Source of the DNA: Lachnospiraceae bacterium UBA7093 | Lineage (GTDB): Bacteria; Bacillota; Clostridia; Lachnospirales; Lachnospiraceae | DNA: 64,000 bases | Assembly (NCBI GenBank): GCA_002492465.1 | Contig: DKYT01000019.1 | Coordinates: 1,000 to 64,999, forward strand | Reading direction: 5' to 3' | Shown here: positions 40,093 through 48,593 of the stretch, in pieces | Layout: every line of letters begins with the position of its first letter | How positions within the stretch are numbered: the first letter of the stretch is position 1 | Made by a program: the position numbers and the translations under genes | Notes under the pieces: model-generated | What the model was told of the DNA's origin: nothing | Seen by the model: only the letters and a program-made list of their open reading frames with translations | The model's database searches: none

Positions 40093-41517
40093 TCAGTCTT
40101 CGGTTCCGTCGTCGGCGATGGGAAGTGAGAAGATAAATTCGGTTCCCACTCCTTCCGTACTGATGACATTGATGTGCTCGCCGTGGGCATGAATAATTTC
40201 CTTCGTGATGGAAAGCCCCAGCCCGGTTCCTTTTTTATCCTTGCCTCTGGACAGGTCGGACTTGTAAAATCTGTCCCAGATGAGTTTCAGATTGTCCTTG
40301 GGAATGCCGATGCCGCTATCCTTTACGGAGACAAAAACCTTGTTATGTTTTTCAGTGGTTTCGATCTTGATAATGGAATCAGGATGACTGAATTTAATGG
40401 CATTGTCCAGAAGGTTGTAGAGCACCTGTTGGATTTTACCGATATCGGCACATACAAACAACTCATCGCCGGTGAGAATCAGCTCAATGGCAATGGTTTT
40501 ATTTTTGCAGGTTCCCTCAAAGGAAGCCGCTGAGTTGCGGATTACTTTATTGATGTCGAAAAAGCTTTTATCCAGCATGATTCCCTTGGTATTTAAGTTG
40601 TTTAAGGTGAGCAGGCTGTTGGTCAGTTTGGTCAGCCGGTCGGTTTCGTTTAAAACGATGGTGAGGTATTTTTCATGTGCCTCCGGCGGTATAGTGCCGT
40701 CCAGCATTGCTTCCAGATAGCCCTTGATGGAGGTAAGGGGGGAGCGGAAATCGTGGGATACGTTTGCCACAAATTTCTTCTGGTCGTCCTCGGAGCGTGC
40801 AATTTCGCTTGCCATATAAGAAAGGGTTGCGCCCAGGTAACCGATCTCGTCCTCGCTGTCAATCTGAAATTCATAGTGCATGTTGCCGGCTGCATATTGC
40901 TCTGTCGCCTCAGTAATTTTGCGCAGAGGCAAATAGACCATTTCCGTAAAAAAGATCAAAATGATCATGGAGAGCAGAAACAGGATAATCAGCATCAAGT
41001 AGGAGATATTCAGAAGGCTGTTGCAGGAGGCGGTGATGTTGCTTGTGGGATAGTGGATAACCACATATCCCCGTACCTTATAGCCGGAGGTAATGGGGGC
41101 AAATACGCTGAGCTGTTCCTCCGTGAAGCTGTCAAAAAAATTTCCGATGGTGTAATAGGACTTTTCTGTGACCGTAGGGTCAAAACCGGTGATCACAGTT
41201 TCATTTTCCACATCGATGGGAGCCTGGGAATCCAGGATCATGCGTCCGGAAGGGTTGATAATCCACAGATTGGCGGAAAGATAGGTATCCAGGGCATCCA
41301 GCTGCTTCTTTACAGTGTCCAGCGAGGTTTCGTTGTCATAAAGGTCGGAAGCATAGGTGTTTGCAATTAAGGTGGCCTCCCTGTACAAATCCTCCGCCTT
41401 TTCCCGGGTTAAATGCTCTGTGGTCATACTGCTTACAAAGGTGGCGACTACCACGAAACCAAAAAAGCCGAAGATAAAGTAAGCAAGCAAAAATTTCAGA
41501 TAAAGAGTTTTTCTCAT
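40093..41517 (-). CDS. membrane sensor histidine kinase
   Basis: A 474-residue sensor kinase with membrane segments at about 9-30 and 172-192 enclosing an extracytoplasmic domain of about 140 residues. A HAMP linker follows, then HisKA with His255 in ANVSHDFRSP, and HATPase motifs (VLYNLLDNAIKF, VKDSGIGIPKD, GTGLGLSITKEII). It overlaps the response regulator stop in ATGA, so the pair is translationally coupled. The kinase at 11435 has the same architecture but only limited sequence similarity, so they are separate systems. Confidence 0.93.
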   Translation of the reverse strand: MRKTLYLKFLLAYFIFGFFGFVVVATFVSSMTTEHLTREKAEDLYREATLIANTYASDLYDNETSLDTVKKQLDALDTYLSANLWIINPSGRMILDSQAPIDVENETVITGFDPTVTEKSYYTIGNFFDSFTEEQLSVFAPITSGYKVRGYVVIHYPTSNITASCNSLLNISYLMLIILFLLSMIILIFFTEMVYLPLRKITEATEQYAAGNMHYEFQIDSEDEIGYLGATLSYMASEIARSEDDQKKFVANVSHDFRSPLTSIKGYLEAMLDGTIPPEAHEKYLTIVLNETDRLTKLTNSLLTLNNLNTKGIMLDKSFFDINKVIRNSAASFEGTCKNKTIAIELILTGDELFVCADIGKIQQVLYNLLDNAIKFSHPDSIIKIETTEKHNKVFVSVKDSGIGIPKDNLKLIWDRFYKSDLSRGKDKKGTGLGLSITKEIIHAHGEHINVISTEGVGTEFIFSLPIADDGTED

Positions 41518-42215
41518 TGACGCACCTCAAATTTATAACCGATCCCCCAAATAGTGGCGATCCGCCAGCCAGCGTGGTCGTTGATTTTTTCACGGAGGCG
41601 CTTAATATGAACGTCCACGGTTCTGGTATCCCCAATATATTCATATCCCCAGATTTGATCCAAAAGCTGCTCCCGGGTAAAAACATGATTGGGGGAGGAG
41701 GCAAGAAAATATAAAAGTTCCAGTTCCTTGGGCGGCATTTCAATGGTTTTGCCCATATAGATCACGGAATAATTGGTTTGATTGATAATGAGATCCGGAT
41801 ATTCCACACATTTAACGTCGGAAGCTTCCGTTATAGAGGATGTTGGTTTGTATCTGCGGAGAACAGCTTTTACCCGTGCTACCAGTTCCTTGGAATCAAA
41901 GGGCTTTTCCATATAATCGTCGGCGCCTAATTCCAGCCCCAGGACTTTGTCGAAGATTTCGCCCTTGGCGGAAAGCATAATAATGGGAATAGCAGACTTG
42001 GAACGGATTTCCCGGCATACCTGATAGCCGTCGATACCCGGAAGCATCAGATCCAATAAAATCAGATTGGGGGCAAAAGAGTCCGCTAAAAGCAGCGCGG
42101 TTTCTCCATCGCCGGCAATCATGGTTTCAAAGCATTCTTTGGTCAGATAAAGAGAGATCAGCTCCGCGATATTGCTGTCGTCGTCTACGATTAAAATTTT
42201 CTGTCTGTTTACCAT
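41514..42215 (-). CDS. OmpR/PhoB-family response regulator
   Basis: A 233-residue regulator with ribosome site GTGAGG. Receiver: acidic pocket D11-D12-D13, phospho-acceptor Asp55 in LILLDLMLPG and the KPF motif (MEKPFDSKELVARV). The C-terminal winged helix ends WRIATIWGIGYKFEVRQ. It lies 27 bases after mutS2 and overlaps the kinase gene. Target genes are unknown. Confidence 0.94.
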   Translation of the reverse strand: MVNRQKILIVDDDSNIAELISLYLTKECFETMIAGDGETALLLADSFAPNLILLDLMLPGIDGYQVCREIRSKSAIPIIMLSAKGEIFDKVLGLELGADDYMEKPFDSKELVARVKAVLRRYKPTSSITEASDVKCVEYPDLIINQTNYSVIYMGKTIEMPPKELELLYFLASSPNHVFTREQLLDQIWGYEYIGDTRTVDVHIKRLREKINDHAGWRIATIWGIGYKFEVRQ

Positions 42216-42242
42216 GAGAACCTCACTTTCTGTTAAGGGAAT

Positions 42243-44624
42243 TTATTCCTTAAACGTTACTACTGTGACACCTGCGTCACCTTCTCCGTACTCGCCTAAA
42301 CGGTAGGATTTCACATATTTTACTTTTTTCAGGTGGCTGTGAACGGCGCTTCTGAGGGCGCCTGTTCCTTTACCGTGAACCACCCTTACGGTAGAAAGAT
42401 GGGCAAGGTAGGCGTCGTCTAAATATTTATCCAGTTCTGAGAGGGCTTCGTCCACAGTTTTGCCCAGCAGATTAATTTCCGGGGAAATGCTGAAAGCTTT
42501 TGACATTTTTACCTTGCCGGTATGGCTTTTTTGAAAAGAAACGGGTTCGGAAGGCATCTCGTCTGCAAGCAAGACCAGATCTTTCACATTTGCCTGGGAG
42601 CGCATCATCCCACATTGTATAAAAAGGTTACCTCTATGATCAGGAAGACTGCTGACAGTTCCTTTCAGCCCCATGGAGAGAATTTTCACATGATCGCCCA
42701 GCTTCAGCTGTTCGGGCTTTAAGGGCTTTTCTTTTTGAGGCTGGGAGGGCTTCAGGGCAAGCTTGTCATTTTTCTTGTTAATTTCTCCGCGCAGGCGTTC
42801 TCTGGTCTTCTCCAGATCCTTTAAGGAAGCGCCGGGACCTGATTTCTGGTAAATGCGGATGGTTTCGTCCGCTACGTCTTTTGCTTCCTGGAGAATTTCT
42901 TTTGCACGTTCGTTTGCCTCCCGGAGGATCCGTTCCTTTGCGCTGTCGATTTTTTCGTTTTTGGCTTGCAGTTTTTCCTTTAAAGCCTTTACCTCCTCCT
43001 TATAGGAGGCGATTTCCAGGCGTTCCTTTTCGATGGTGACCCGGCTTTCTTCAAGATCTGTAAGCAGGTCTTCAAAGCTTTTATCCTCGGTAGTGATCTG
43101 GGATTTGGCAGCTTCAATAATATAATCCGGCAGCCCCAGCTTGGAGGAAATGGCAAAGGCGTTGCTCTTTCCGGGGATGCCGATCAGAAGCCGGTAGGTC
43201 GGCGCTAAAGTCTCTATGTCAAATTCGCAGCAGGCATTTTCAACGAAATCCGTGGACAAGGCATAGACCTTAAGCTCGCTGTAGTGAGTGGTTGCCATGG
43301 TACGGATGCCTCTGGTGTGGAGATGATCCAAAATAGCGATGGCAAGCGCCGCGCCCTCTGTGGGATCTGTTCCGGCGCCCAATTCGTCAAAAAGGCATAA
43401 GGCGTTTTCATTCGCATGTTTCAGGATGGAGACAATGGCAGTCATGTGGGAGGAAAAGGTGCTGAGACTCTGCTCGATACTCTGCTCGTCGCCGATATCC
43501 GCAAAAACTTCCGTAAAAACGGAAAGCTCCGAGCGATCCAGCGCAGGAATGTGCAATCCCGACTGTCCCATCAGGGTAAAAAGACCTACGGTTTTCAGGG
43601 AAACGGTTTTTCCGCCGGTGTTAGGTCCGGTGACGATCAGCAGGTCAAAATCCCGTCCCAGATGGATATCAATGGGAACCACCTTTTTGGGAGGAAGAAG
43701 GGGATGCCTTCCCTTCCGGATATGAATGTAACGCTCTGTGTTGAACAGAGGCATGGTGGCATTTTCCTCCAGGGCAAGGGACGCCTTGGCAAATACAAAA
43801 TCCAAAAAGGTCATGATCCGCTGGTCTTCCGAGATCTCAAATATGTGTTGGGAAGCCTGGGCGCTTAAGGAAGCCAAAACAGCTTCGATCTCCTCTTTTT
43901 CCTGAAGGGCAAGCTCCTTGAGCTGGTTGTTCAAATTTACAATTGCTGCCGGCTCAATGAAAAAGGTGGAGCCGGTGGAGGATTGATCGTGAACCATGCC
44001 GGGTACCTGGCTTTTGTATTCCGCCTTGACGGGAATACAATACCGGTTATCTCTCATGGTAATAACCGCATCCTGAAGATAACTGCGGTAAGAGCCGTTT
44101 ACCATTCCTGTAAGCTGGGAGTGAATCTTATCTCCTGTGAGTACAATAGAGCGTCTTACATGCTTTAATCCGGGGCTTGCATCGTCTGCAATCTCCTCTT
44201 CCGACAGGATGCAGCGGTTGATTTCCCCTGCAAGGGAAGAAACGGGCTCTAAAGCATGAAAATAGGAGGTGAGAGAGGTTTCCTTTTCCTCCTCCCTGGA
44301 ACCTTTGCCATAGGCTTTGATTCTGCTTACATTGTCTAACAGCCCTGCAATTTTCAAAAGCTCGGGGGCGGAAAGGGTGCTTCCGATTTCCAGGCTTCGG
44401 AGCGCCATGGAAACGTCCCGGTTGCCGCCGAAGGAAGTAGAACCTTTTGCAAAAAGCATGGAAAGAGCGTCGGCAGTCTCCTGCTGGGCTTTTCTGATCT
44501 GCGCCAGGTCTGTTTGGGGCGTCAGCTCCCGGCACAGGGCGCGTCCCGGTTCCGAGGAAGCTTTCTCCGCTAACAGCTGAATGATTTTTGTATATTCTAA
44601 TGTGTGTAATACTTTTTCGTTCAT
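42243..44624 (-). CDS. mutS2: MutS2 ATPase (ribosome-splitting / anti-recombination)
   Basis: A 793-residue MutS2. Core and clamp helices (1-300), ATPase with Walker A IVTGPNTGGKTVSLK and Walker B CLFDELGAGTDPTEG, a long charged coiled coil (about 515-640), a KOW-like segment, and a C-terminal Smr domain (about 715-793, VHGKGTGALRSAVHSHLKK). In the Smr domain the usual LDLRG nuclease motif reads INLLG, so the residues thought to matter for cleavage are missing. In Bacillus, MutS2 (RqcU) splits collided ribosomes, and rqcP of the same pathway is also in this window. Confidence 0.93.
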   Translation of the reverse strand: MNEKVLHTLEYTKIIQLLAEKASSEPGRALCRELTPQTDLAQIRKAQQETADALSMLFAKGSTSFGGNRDVSMALRSLEIGSTLSAPELLKIAGLLDNVSRIKAYGKGSREEEKETSLTSYFHALEPVSSLAGEINRCILSEEEIADDASPGLKHVRRSIVLTGDKIHSQLTGMVNGSYRSYLQDAVITMRDNRYCIPVKAEYKSQVPGMVHDQSSTGSTFFIEPAAIVNLNNQLKELALQEKEEIEAVLASLSAQASQHIFEISEDQRIMTFLDFVFAKASLALEENATMPLFNTERYIHIRKGRHPLLPPKKVVPIDIHLGRDFDLLIVTGPNTGGKTVSLKTVGLFTLMGQSGLHIPALDRSELSVFTEVFADIGDEQSIEQSLSTFSSHMTAIVSILKHANENALCLFDELGAGTDPTEGAALAIAILDHLHTRGIRTMATTHYSELKVYALSTDFVENACCEFDIETLAPTYRLLIGIPGKSNAFAISSKLGLPDYIIEAAKSQITTEDKSFEDLLTDLEESRVTIEKERLEIASYKEEVKALKEKLQAKNEKIDSAKERILREANERAKEILQEAKDVADETIRIYQKSGPGASLKDLEKTRERLRGEINKKNDKLALKPSQPQKEKPLKPEQLKLGDHVKILSMGLKGTVSSLPDHRGNLFIQCGMMRSQANVKDLVLLADEMPSEPVSFQKSHTGKVKMSKAFSISPEINLLGKTVDEALSELDKYLDDAYLAHLSTVRVVHGKGTGALRSAVHSHLKKVKYVKSYRLGEYGEGDAGVTVVTFKE

Positions 44625-44719
44625 AAAAACCTCGATTGCTAAGATGTCTTGATAATCTGTTTCAGTATATCACAATTTCGGCGAAGGAACCAGTGTTATC
44701 AATCAGGGAATCTTTTATT

Positions 44720-44747
44720 TTGACACGGGGCAAACTTCATGTATAAT
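44720..44747 (+). promoter_or_regulatory. sigma-A promoter of the DUF6056-like gene
   Basis: TTGACA (44720-44725), 16 bases and TATAAT (44742-44747). The -10 overlaps an in-frame ATG at 44746, which rules that codon out as the start. Confidence 0.85.
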
Positions 44748-44790
44748 GGTTGTAGAAAAGAAAGCGGTAATGTCCGGAAAGGGAGAAATT

Positions 44791-46209
44791 GTGACAGGGT
44801 TTGTAGAGAAGCATCGAAAGCAGTTATTTTGGGTGATATTGGCAGCAGCATTTTTTGCCATTCTTTTTTATAATATGCTTACGCCCTATATGTCAGATGA
44901 TTATTCCTATGCTATTGAGGTAAGGAAAGCCGGTTCTTTGTGGGATCTGGTAAAGCAGCAATACGGAGAATACCTGTCGAACAGCGGAAGAGTGGTAGGA
45001 CAGTTTAATGTACGGCTTTCCCTGGCTGTTCCCAAGATGGTATTTAATGTGGTAAACAGTCTGATGTTTGTGGTGCTTGTGCTTTTGATGTATGCCAATA
45101 TCAGCCGCAAAAAAAAGAAAGATCTTTTTGTACTTTTACTGATTTTGGTTTTTTTATGGCGGTATGGCGTCAGCTTTGGGCAGACTATGCTTTGGATCTG
45201 CGGCGCATGTAATTATTTATGGGGAAGCGTTTTTATTTTGGGGTTTATTACCTTTTACCGGCATTTCCTGAACCATCCGGAAAAGATAAAGCATGCAGTG
45301 CCTTTAACGGTGGGAAGCTTTTTCTTTGGCGTTCTTGCCGGCTGGTGTAATGAAAATACCTCGGGAGGCGGTTTGCTGCTGGTACTTTTGTTTGCTGTCA
45401 ATTTCTGGTGGGATCAAAGGAAAGCATGCCGAAAGAGCCTGTATCCTTTTATGGTTTCCGGAATTTTGGGGATGTGCTGCGGTATGCTTGGGATGATCTC
45501 GGCGCCGGGTATCAGAAACAGAAGCGATACCATGTCGGAGGGCGCTTACACTGGTATCGTAGGGCTCCTTTCAAGGACGTATAAGATCACAATCAATATA
45601 CGGGAACTTTTCCTGCCGGTTATTTTGATTACAACGGTTGTGATTGTCTTTCTGGTATTACAAAAAAAATTGGTGGAGTGGCGGCAGATACGCCGCAGTG
45701 AAACGGTGCTGTTTTTGCTTGCGGCAGCGGCAACAGGCTATGCCCTTGCAATTGCGCCGACGCCTGCTAATAGAGCGTTTTTTGGAGCAGGTATTTTCCT
45801 GTTCATTGCCTGTATACAGGGAATTGTGGATGTGGCGGATCAGGAGCTTATAGTGAAAGCGGCAAAGTACAGCCTGGTCAGCACCCTATGCGTTTGGCTT
45901 TTCTTTACCTATATGGATCAGCTTGTAAATTTGGCAAGAATCTACCGGGAGGAGCAGGAGCGGGTAGAGATGATCAAAGCGGACAAAGCGGATCCCAACG
46001 GGGATGGTATTGTGGTGGTGCCCCAGCTGCGGGAAGCTTTTCAAAGTCCTTACAGCAACGCCCATGAATCCGACCTTCAGGACGATAAGGATTACTGGAT
46101 CAACTTGTTTTATGAAGTTTATTATGATGTAGGAAATATTACGGCGATTCCCAGAGAGGAATGGGAAGAGCTGTATGGAGAAGACAGTCTATGGAATGGG
46201 GAGGATTAA
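44791..46209 (+). CDS. polytopic membrane protein, DUF6056-like
   Basis: About 472 residues from GTG 44791, which has AAAGGGAG 6 bases upstream; ATG 44770 is possible, and ATG 44746 lies in the -10 box. About ten to twelve membrane helices. The first external loop carries TPYMSDDYSYAIEVRKAG and SNSGRVVGQFN, reminiscent of the Asp-rich loop of GT-C glycosyltransferases and of the DUF6056 family; the C-terminal about 90 residues are soluble and acidic. A surface-glycan role is inference from that loop. The radical SAM gene overlaps its end by 19 bases. Confidence 0.65.
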   Translation: MTGFVEKHRKQLFWVILAAAFFAILFYNMLTPYMSDDYSYAIEVRKAGSLWDLVKQQYGEYLSNSGRVVGQFNVRLSLAVPKMVFNVVNSLMFVVLVLLMYANISRKKKKDLFVLLLILVFLWRYGVSFGQTMLWICGACNYLWGSVFILGFITFYRHFLNHPEKIKHAVPLTVGSFFFGVLAGWCNENTSGGGLLLVLLFAVNFWWDQRKACRKSLYPFMVSGILGMCCGMLGMISAPGIRNRSDTMSEGAYTGIVGLLSRTYKITINIRELFLPVILITTVVIVFLVLQKKLVEWRQIRRSETVLFLLAAAATGYALAIAPTPANRAFFGAGIFLFIACIQGIVDVADQELIVKAAKYSLVSTLCVWLFFTYMDQLVNLARIYREEQERVEMIKADKADPNGDGIVVVPQLREAFQSPYSNAHESDLQDDKDYWINLFYEVYYDVGNITAIPREEWEELYGEDSLWNGED

Positions 46210-47111
46210 GCATAAATCCCTGCAACCTGTGTCCCAGGGAATGCCTGGTTGAGCGCGAAAAGGGACAAAAGGGTTACTGTCGGTCTGACGGGCGGATTTT
46301 TGTGGCAAGAGCTGATCTTCATATGTGGGAGGAGCCTTGTATATCGGGAGAGGAAGGCTCCGGCGCGGTATTTTTTTCAGGATGCAATTTGCGGTGCGTT
46401 TATTGCCAGAATGAGCAGATCTCTTCGGGGGGAAGAGGAAAAGAGGTTTCGGTTCAGGAACTTGGGGAGATTTTTTTGAGGCTTCAGGAAAGAGGCGCGG
46501 CAAATATCAATCTGGTCACGCCGGATCATTATATCCGGCAGATTGCCGAGGCAGTCATGGAGGCAAGGGAAAGGGGACTTTCAGTGCCTGTAATTTATAA
46601 CGGAAGCGGTTATGAAAAAAGGGCTGTAATCAAAAATTTGTCAGGCATTGTGGATATTTTTTTGACAGATTTTAAGTATATGGACGCCGTTTTAGCGGAA
46701 AAATATTCAAAAGCGCCCGATTATCCCCAGGTGGCGAAGGAAGCGCTGGAGGAAATGGTCAGTATCACAGGGGAGCCTGTTTTTGATGAAAAAGGCATGA
46801 TGCAAAAAGGAACGATTGTAAGACATTTGCTTTTGCCGGGACATAAGCGGAATGCAAAGGATGTGCTGCGGTATGTTTACGGAACGTATGGAGACAGAGT
46901 TTACATCAGCCTGATGAATCAGTATACTCCCTTTGCAAGACTTGAGAAATATCCTGAATACAGGGAGCTTTGCAGAAAGGTTACCAAAAGAGAATATGAA
47001 ACGGTGGTCAGCTACGCCATAGAGCTGGGCGTCCAAAATGCCTTTATTCAGGAGCAGGGGACGGCAGAGGAGAGCTTTATACCGGAGTTTGATTTAAAAT
47101 TTCATGAATAA
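46191..47111 (+). CDS. radical SAM protein, pyruvate-formate-lyase-activase-like
   Basis: A 306-residue iron-sulfur enzyme starting MEWGGLSINPCNLC (TGGAGAAG 8 bases upstream). The radical SAM cluster motif is in SGCNLRCVYCQNEQIS (C-x3-C-x2-C). An N-terminal Cys cluster (CNLCPREC...GYCRSDG) could hold a second metal site. Later motifs NLVTPDHYI and VIYNGSGYEK are those of the uncharacterised PflA-like group also annotated next to AmmeMemoRadiSam proteins. No glycyl radical enzyme gene is nearby, so the substrate is unknown. Confidence 0.82.
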   Translation: MEWGGLSINPCNLCPRECLVEREKGQKGYCRSDGRIFVARADLHMWEEPCISGEEGSGAVFFSGCNLRCVYCQNEQISSGGRGKEVSVQELGEIFLRLQERGAANINLVTPDHYIRQIAEAVMEARERGLSVPVIYNGSGYEKRAVIKNLSGIVDIFLTDFKYMDAVLAEKYSKAPDYPQVAKEALEEMVSITGEPVFDEKGMMQKGTIVRHLLLPGHKRNAKDVLRYVYGTYGDRVYISLMNQYTPFARLEKYPEYRELCRKVTKREYETVVSYAIELGVQNAFIQEQGTAEESFIPEFDLKFHE

Positions 47112-47181
47112 TAAACCTTCTTTTACAGATAATAGTACAAGAGTAATTTTTTTACTATTAGCGTAAATGGAGGTTATTTTT

Positions 47182-47727
47182 ATGAAAGCGACAGGGATTG
47201 TCAGGCGGATAGACGACTTAGGACGTATTGTAATACCCAAGGAAATCAGACGGACCCTCCGAATTCGGGAAAGCGACCCGTTGGAAATATTTACTGACAG
47301 GGAGGGAGAAATTATTTTGAAAAAATATTCTCCCATTGGCGAGATGAATACATTTGCAAAGCAGTATGCGGAAAGCCTTGCTCAGGTATCAGGGCGGACT
47401 GCGCTGATCGCAGACAGAGATCAATTTATTGCGGTGTCGGGAGGCTTTAAAAGTATTCTGGGGAAATCCATCAGTAAGGAGCTGGAGGAAAAGTTAAATA
47501 AAAGGGAAATGGTCATTGCGTCAAAGGAGGATTCCAATTTTATCCCCATTACCCAGGATGTGACAGACGATTTTGAGCAGGAAGCGATCAGCCCGATTAT
47601 CTGTGAGGGAGATATTATCGGCGGAGTGGTGTTGATCGATAACGGGGAAAAGGGAAAAATGGGAGAAGTGGAGCAAAAGCTGGTGCAGTCGGCATCGGGA
47701 TTTTTAGGCAGGCAGATGGAGCAGTGA
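47182..47727 (+). CDS. spoVT: stage V sporulation protein T (AbrB-like regulator)
   Basis: A 181-residue transcription factor; ATG 47182 has GGAGG 8 bases upstream. The N-terminal AbrB swapped-hairpin domain (MKATGIVRRIDDLGRIVIPKE, RESDPLEIFTDREGEIILKK) is followed by a GAF-like domain (about 55-178: QVSGRTALIADRDQFIAVSG, ISPIICEGDIIGGVVLID). SpoVT tunes forespore sigma-G genes in Bacillus. An 8-bp inverted repeat (TAATAGTA, 47130-47137 with 47153-47160) lies just before the ribosome site and may be its control element. Confidence 0.92.
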   Translation: MKATGIVRRIDDLGRIVIPKEIRRTLRIRESDPLEIFTDREGEIILKKYSPIGEMNTFAKQYAESLAQVSGRTALIADRDQFIAVSGGFKSILGKSISKELEEKLNKREMVIASKEDSNFIPITQDVTDDFEQEAISPIICEGDIIGGVVLIDNGEKGKMGEVEQKLVQSASGFLGRQMEQ

Positions 47728-47758
47728 TTCCTCTGTAAAAAATTCTCCATAATTAAAA

Positions 47759-47805
47759 CATAAGCATTCTGCTCAAATCGGATCAGAATGCTTATGCTGT
47801 ATTTT
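47759..47805. terminator. bidirectional terminator between spoVT and the C39-like gene
   Basis: Perfect 13-bp stem (47759-47771 with 47784-47796) with a 12-base loop. TTTT follows after a short gap on the plus strand, and the opposite side reads TGTTTT for the minus strand, so both converging genes can end here. Confidence 0.8.
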
Positions 47806-47808
47806 GGG

Positions 47809-48429
47809 CTATGAAAGATCTGTACGGAACATGACCAAAGCTTCCCGGCGGGGAAATTCTCCCATTTCATAATAGTCGCTGGTCAGGCGGTTTAACCGTT
47901 CTATTGCTACGGAGCGGTTTGCCCGTTTCGGCTGGTTATTGATAAACTGAATTTCCTCGGTAGCGTACTCCTGATCCAGTTCCGGATCGTCCTCCTCCTC
48001 ATAAAAAGGATCAAAGAGAAGAATCCTGTCCTGTTCCAATCCCGTTAAAAGTACATAATGTCCTACCTCAAGATAAAGGAACAACACGATCACTGCCCCT
48101 TTTTTAAGCGCCCTGATCAGGGGACTGCCAGGGGTAAGGGTAACCTGCTCCTGGGAGTAATATTCGCAGTGAAGAGGGAAATGCTTTATGGCACCGAAAT
48201 GGTTCAGCCAGCTGGTTACATAGTTCATAGCGGCAGGGGAAGTGCCGTGCTTGCACAGTTCTCCCTGATCATTGTAGGTATCCATGCAGTAGAGCATGAT
48301 GAATTTAATCAGATCGGGGTAAATTTCCTCTCTTTCAAAAAGGTAGCGAATCCCATTTAAAATGGAAACAGGTCCGCAGTCATATTCAGATGTCTGATAG
48401 TTTAATAAATTTTTCATTTTGTGTTCCAT
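47809..48429 (-). CDS. C39-peptidase-like (papain fold) protein
   Basis: A 206-residue protein with a C39-type arrangement: Cys in YQTSEYDCGPVSILNGIRY (near residue 18), His in VGHYVLLTGLE (near 117) and Asp in ILLFDPFY. These give a plausible Cys-His-Asp triad. There is no ABC transporter or leader-peptide gene nearby, no signal peptide and no membrane segment, so it is not an ordinary bacteriocin exporter protease. Start is ATG 48429 or ATG 48417, neither with a strong ribosome site. Function is not known. Confidence 0.65.
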   Translation of the reverse strand: MEHKMKNLLNYQTSEYDCGPVSILNGIRYLFEREEIYPDLIKFIMLYCMDTYNDQGELCKHGTSPAAMNYVTSWLNHFGAIKHFPLHCEYYSQEQVTLTPGSPLIRALKKGAVIVLFLYLEVGHYVLLTGLEQDRILLFDPFYEEEDDPELDQEYATEEIQFINNQPKRANRSVAIERLNRLTSDYYEMGEFPRREALVMFRTDLS

Positions 48430-48469
48430 CGATGTTTTCTGAAAGTACTATATGATGCAAAGTGATTGT

Positions 48470-48498
48470 ACTATAACGCGGTTTATTCTATTTGTCAA
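48470..48498 (-). promoter_or_regulatory. sigma-A promoter of the C39-like gene
   Basis: On the minus strand TTGACA (48498-48493), 17 bases and TATAGT (48475-48470), 41 bases before the start. Confidence 0.78.
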
Positions 48499-48524
48499 GA
48501 ATTGGGGAAATTGCGCGGTAGTAC

Positions 48525-48554
48525 TTGCCCTCTTATAACGGAATGCTTTATAAT
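48525..48554 (+). promoter_or_regulatory. sigma-A promoter of the polyamine transporter operon
   Basis: TTGCCC (48525-48530), an 18-base spacer and TATAAT (48549-48554), 39 bases before the potA start. Divergent from the C39-like promoter. Confidence 0.6.
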
Positions 48555-48593
48555 ATATACATTTTAGGGAAGATTTTAGAGGAGAAGGCGGTA

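Noticed and set aside
44746..44790. ATG 44746 as start of the DUF6056-like protein
   Set aside because: The codon overlaps the -10 element of a consensus promoter, so it would not be in the transcript.
47130..47160. Intrinsic terminator after the radical SAM gene
   Set aside because: There is an 8-bp inverted repeat, but the T-run is inside the loop rather than after the stem, so it is more likely a control site for spoVT or chance.
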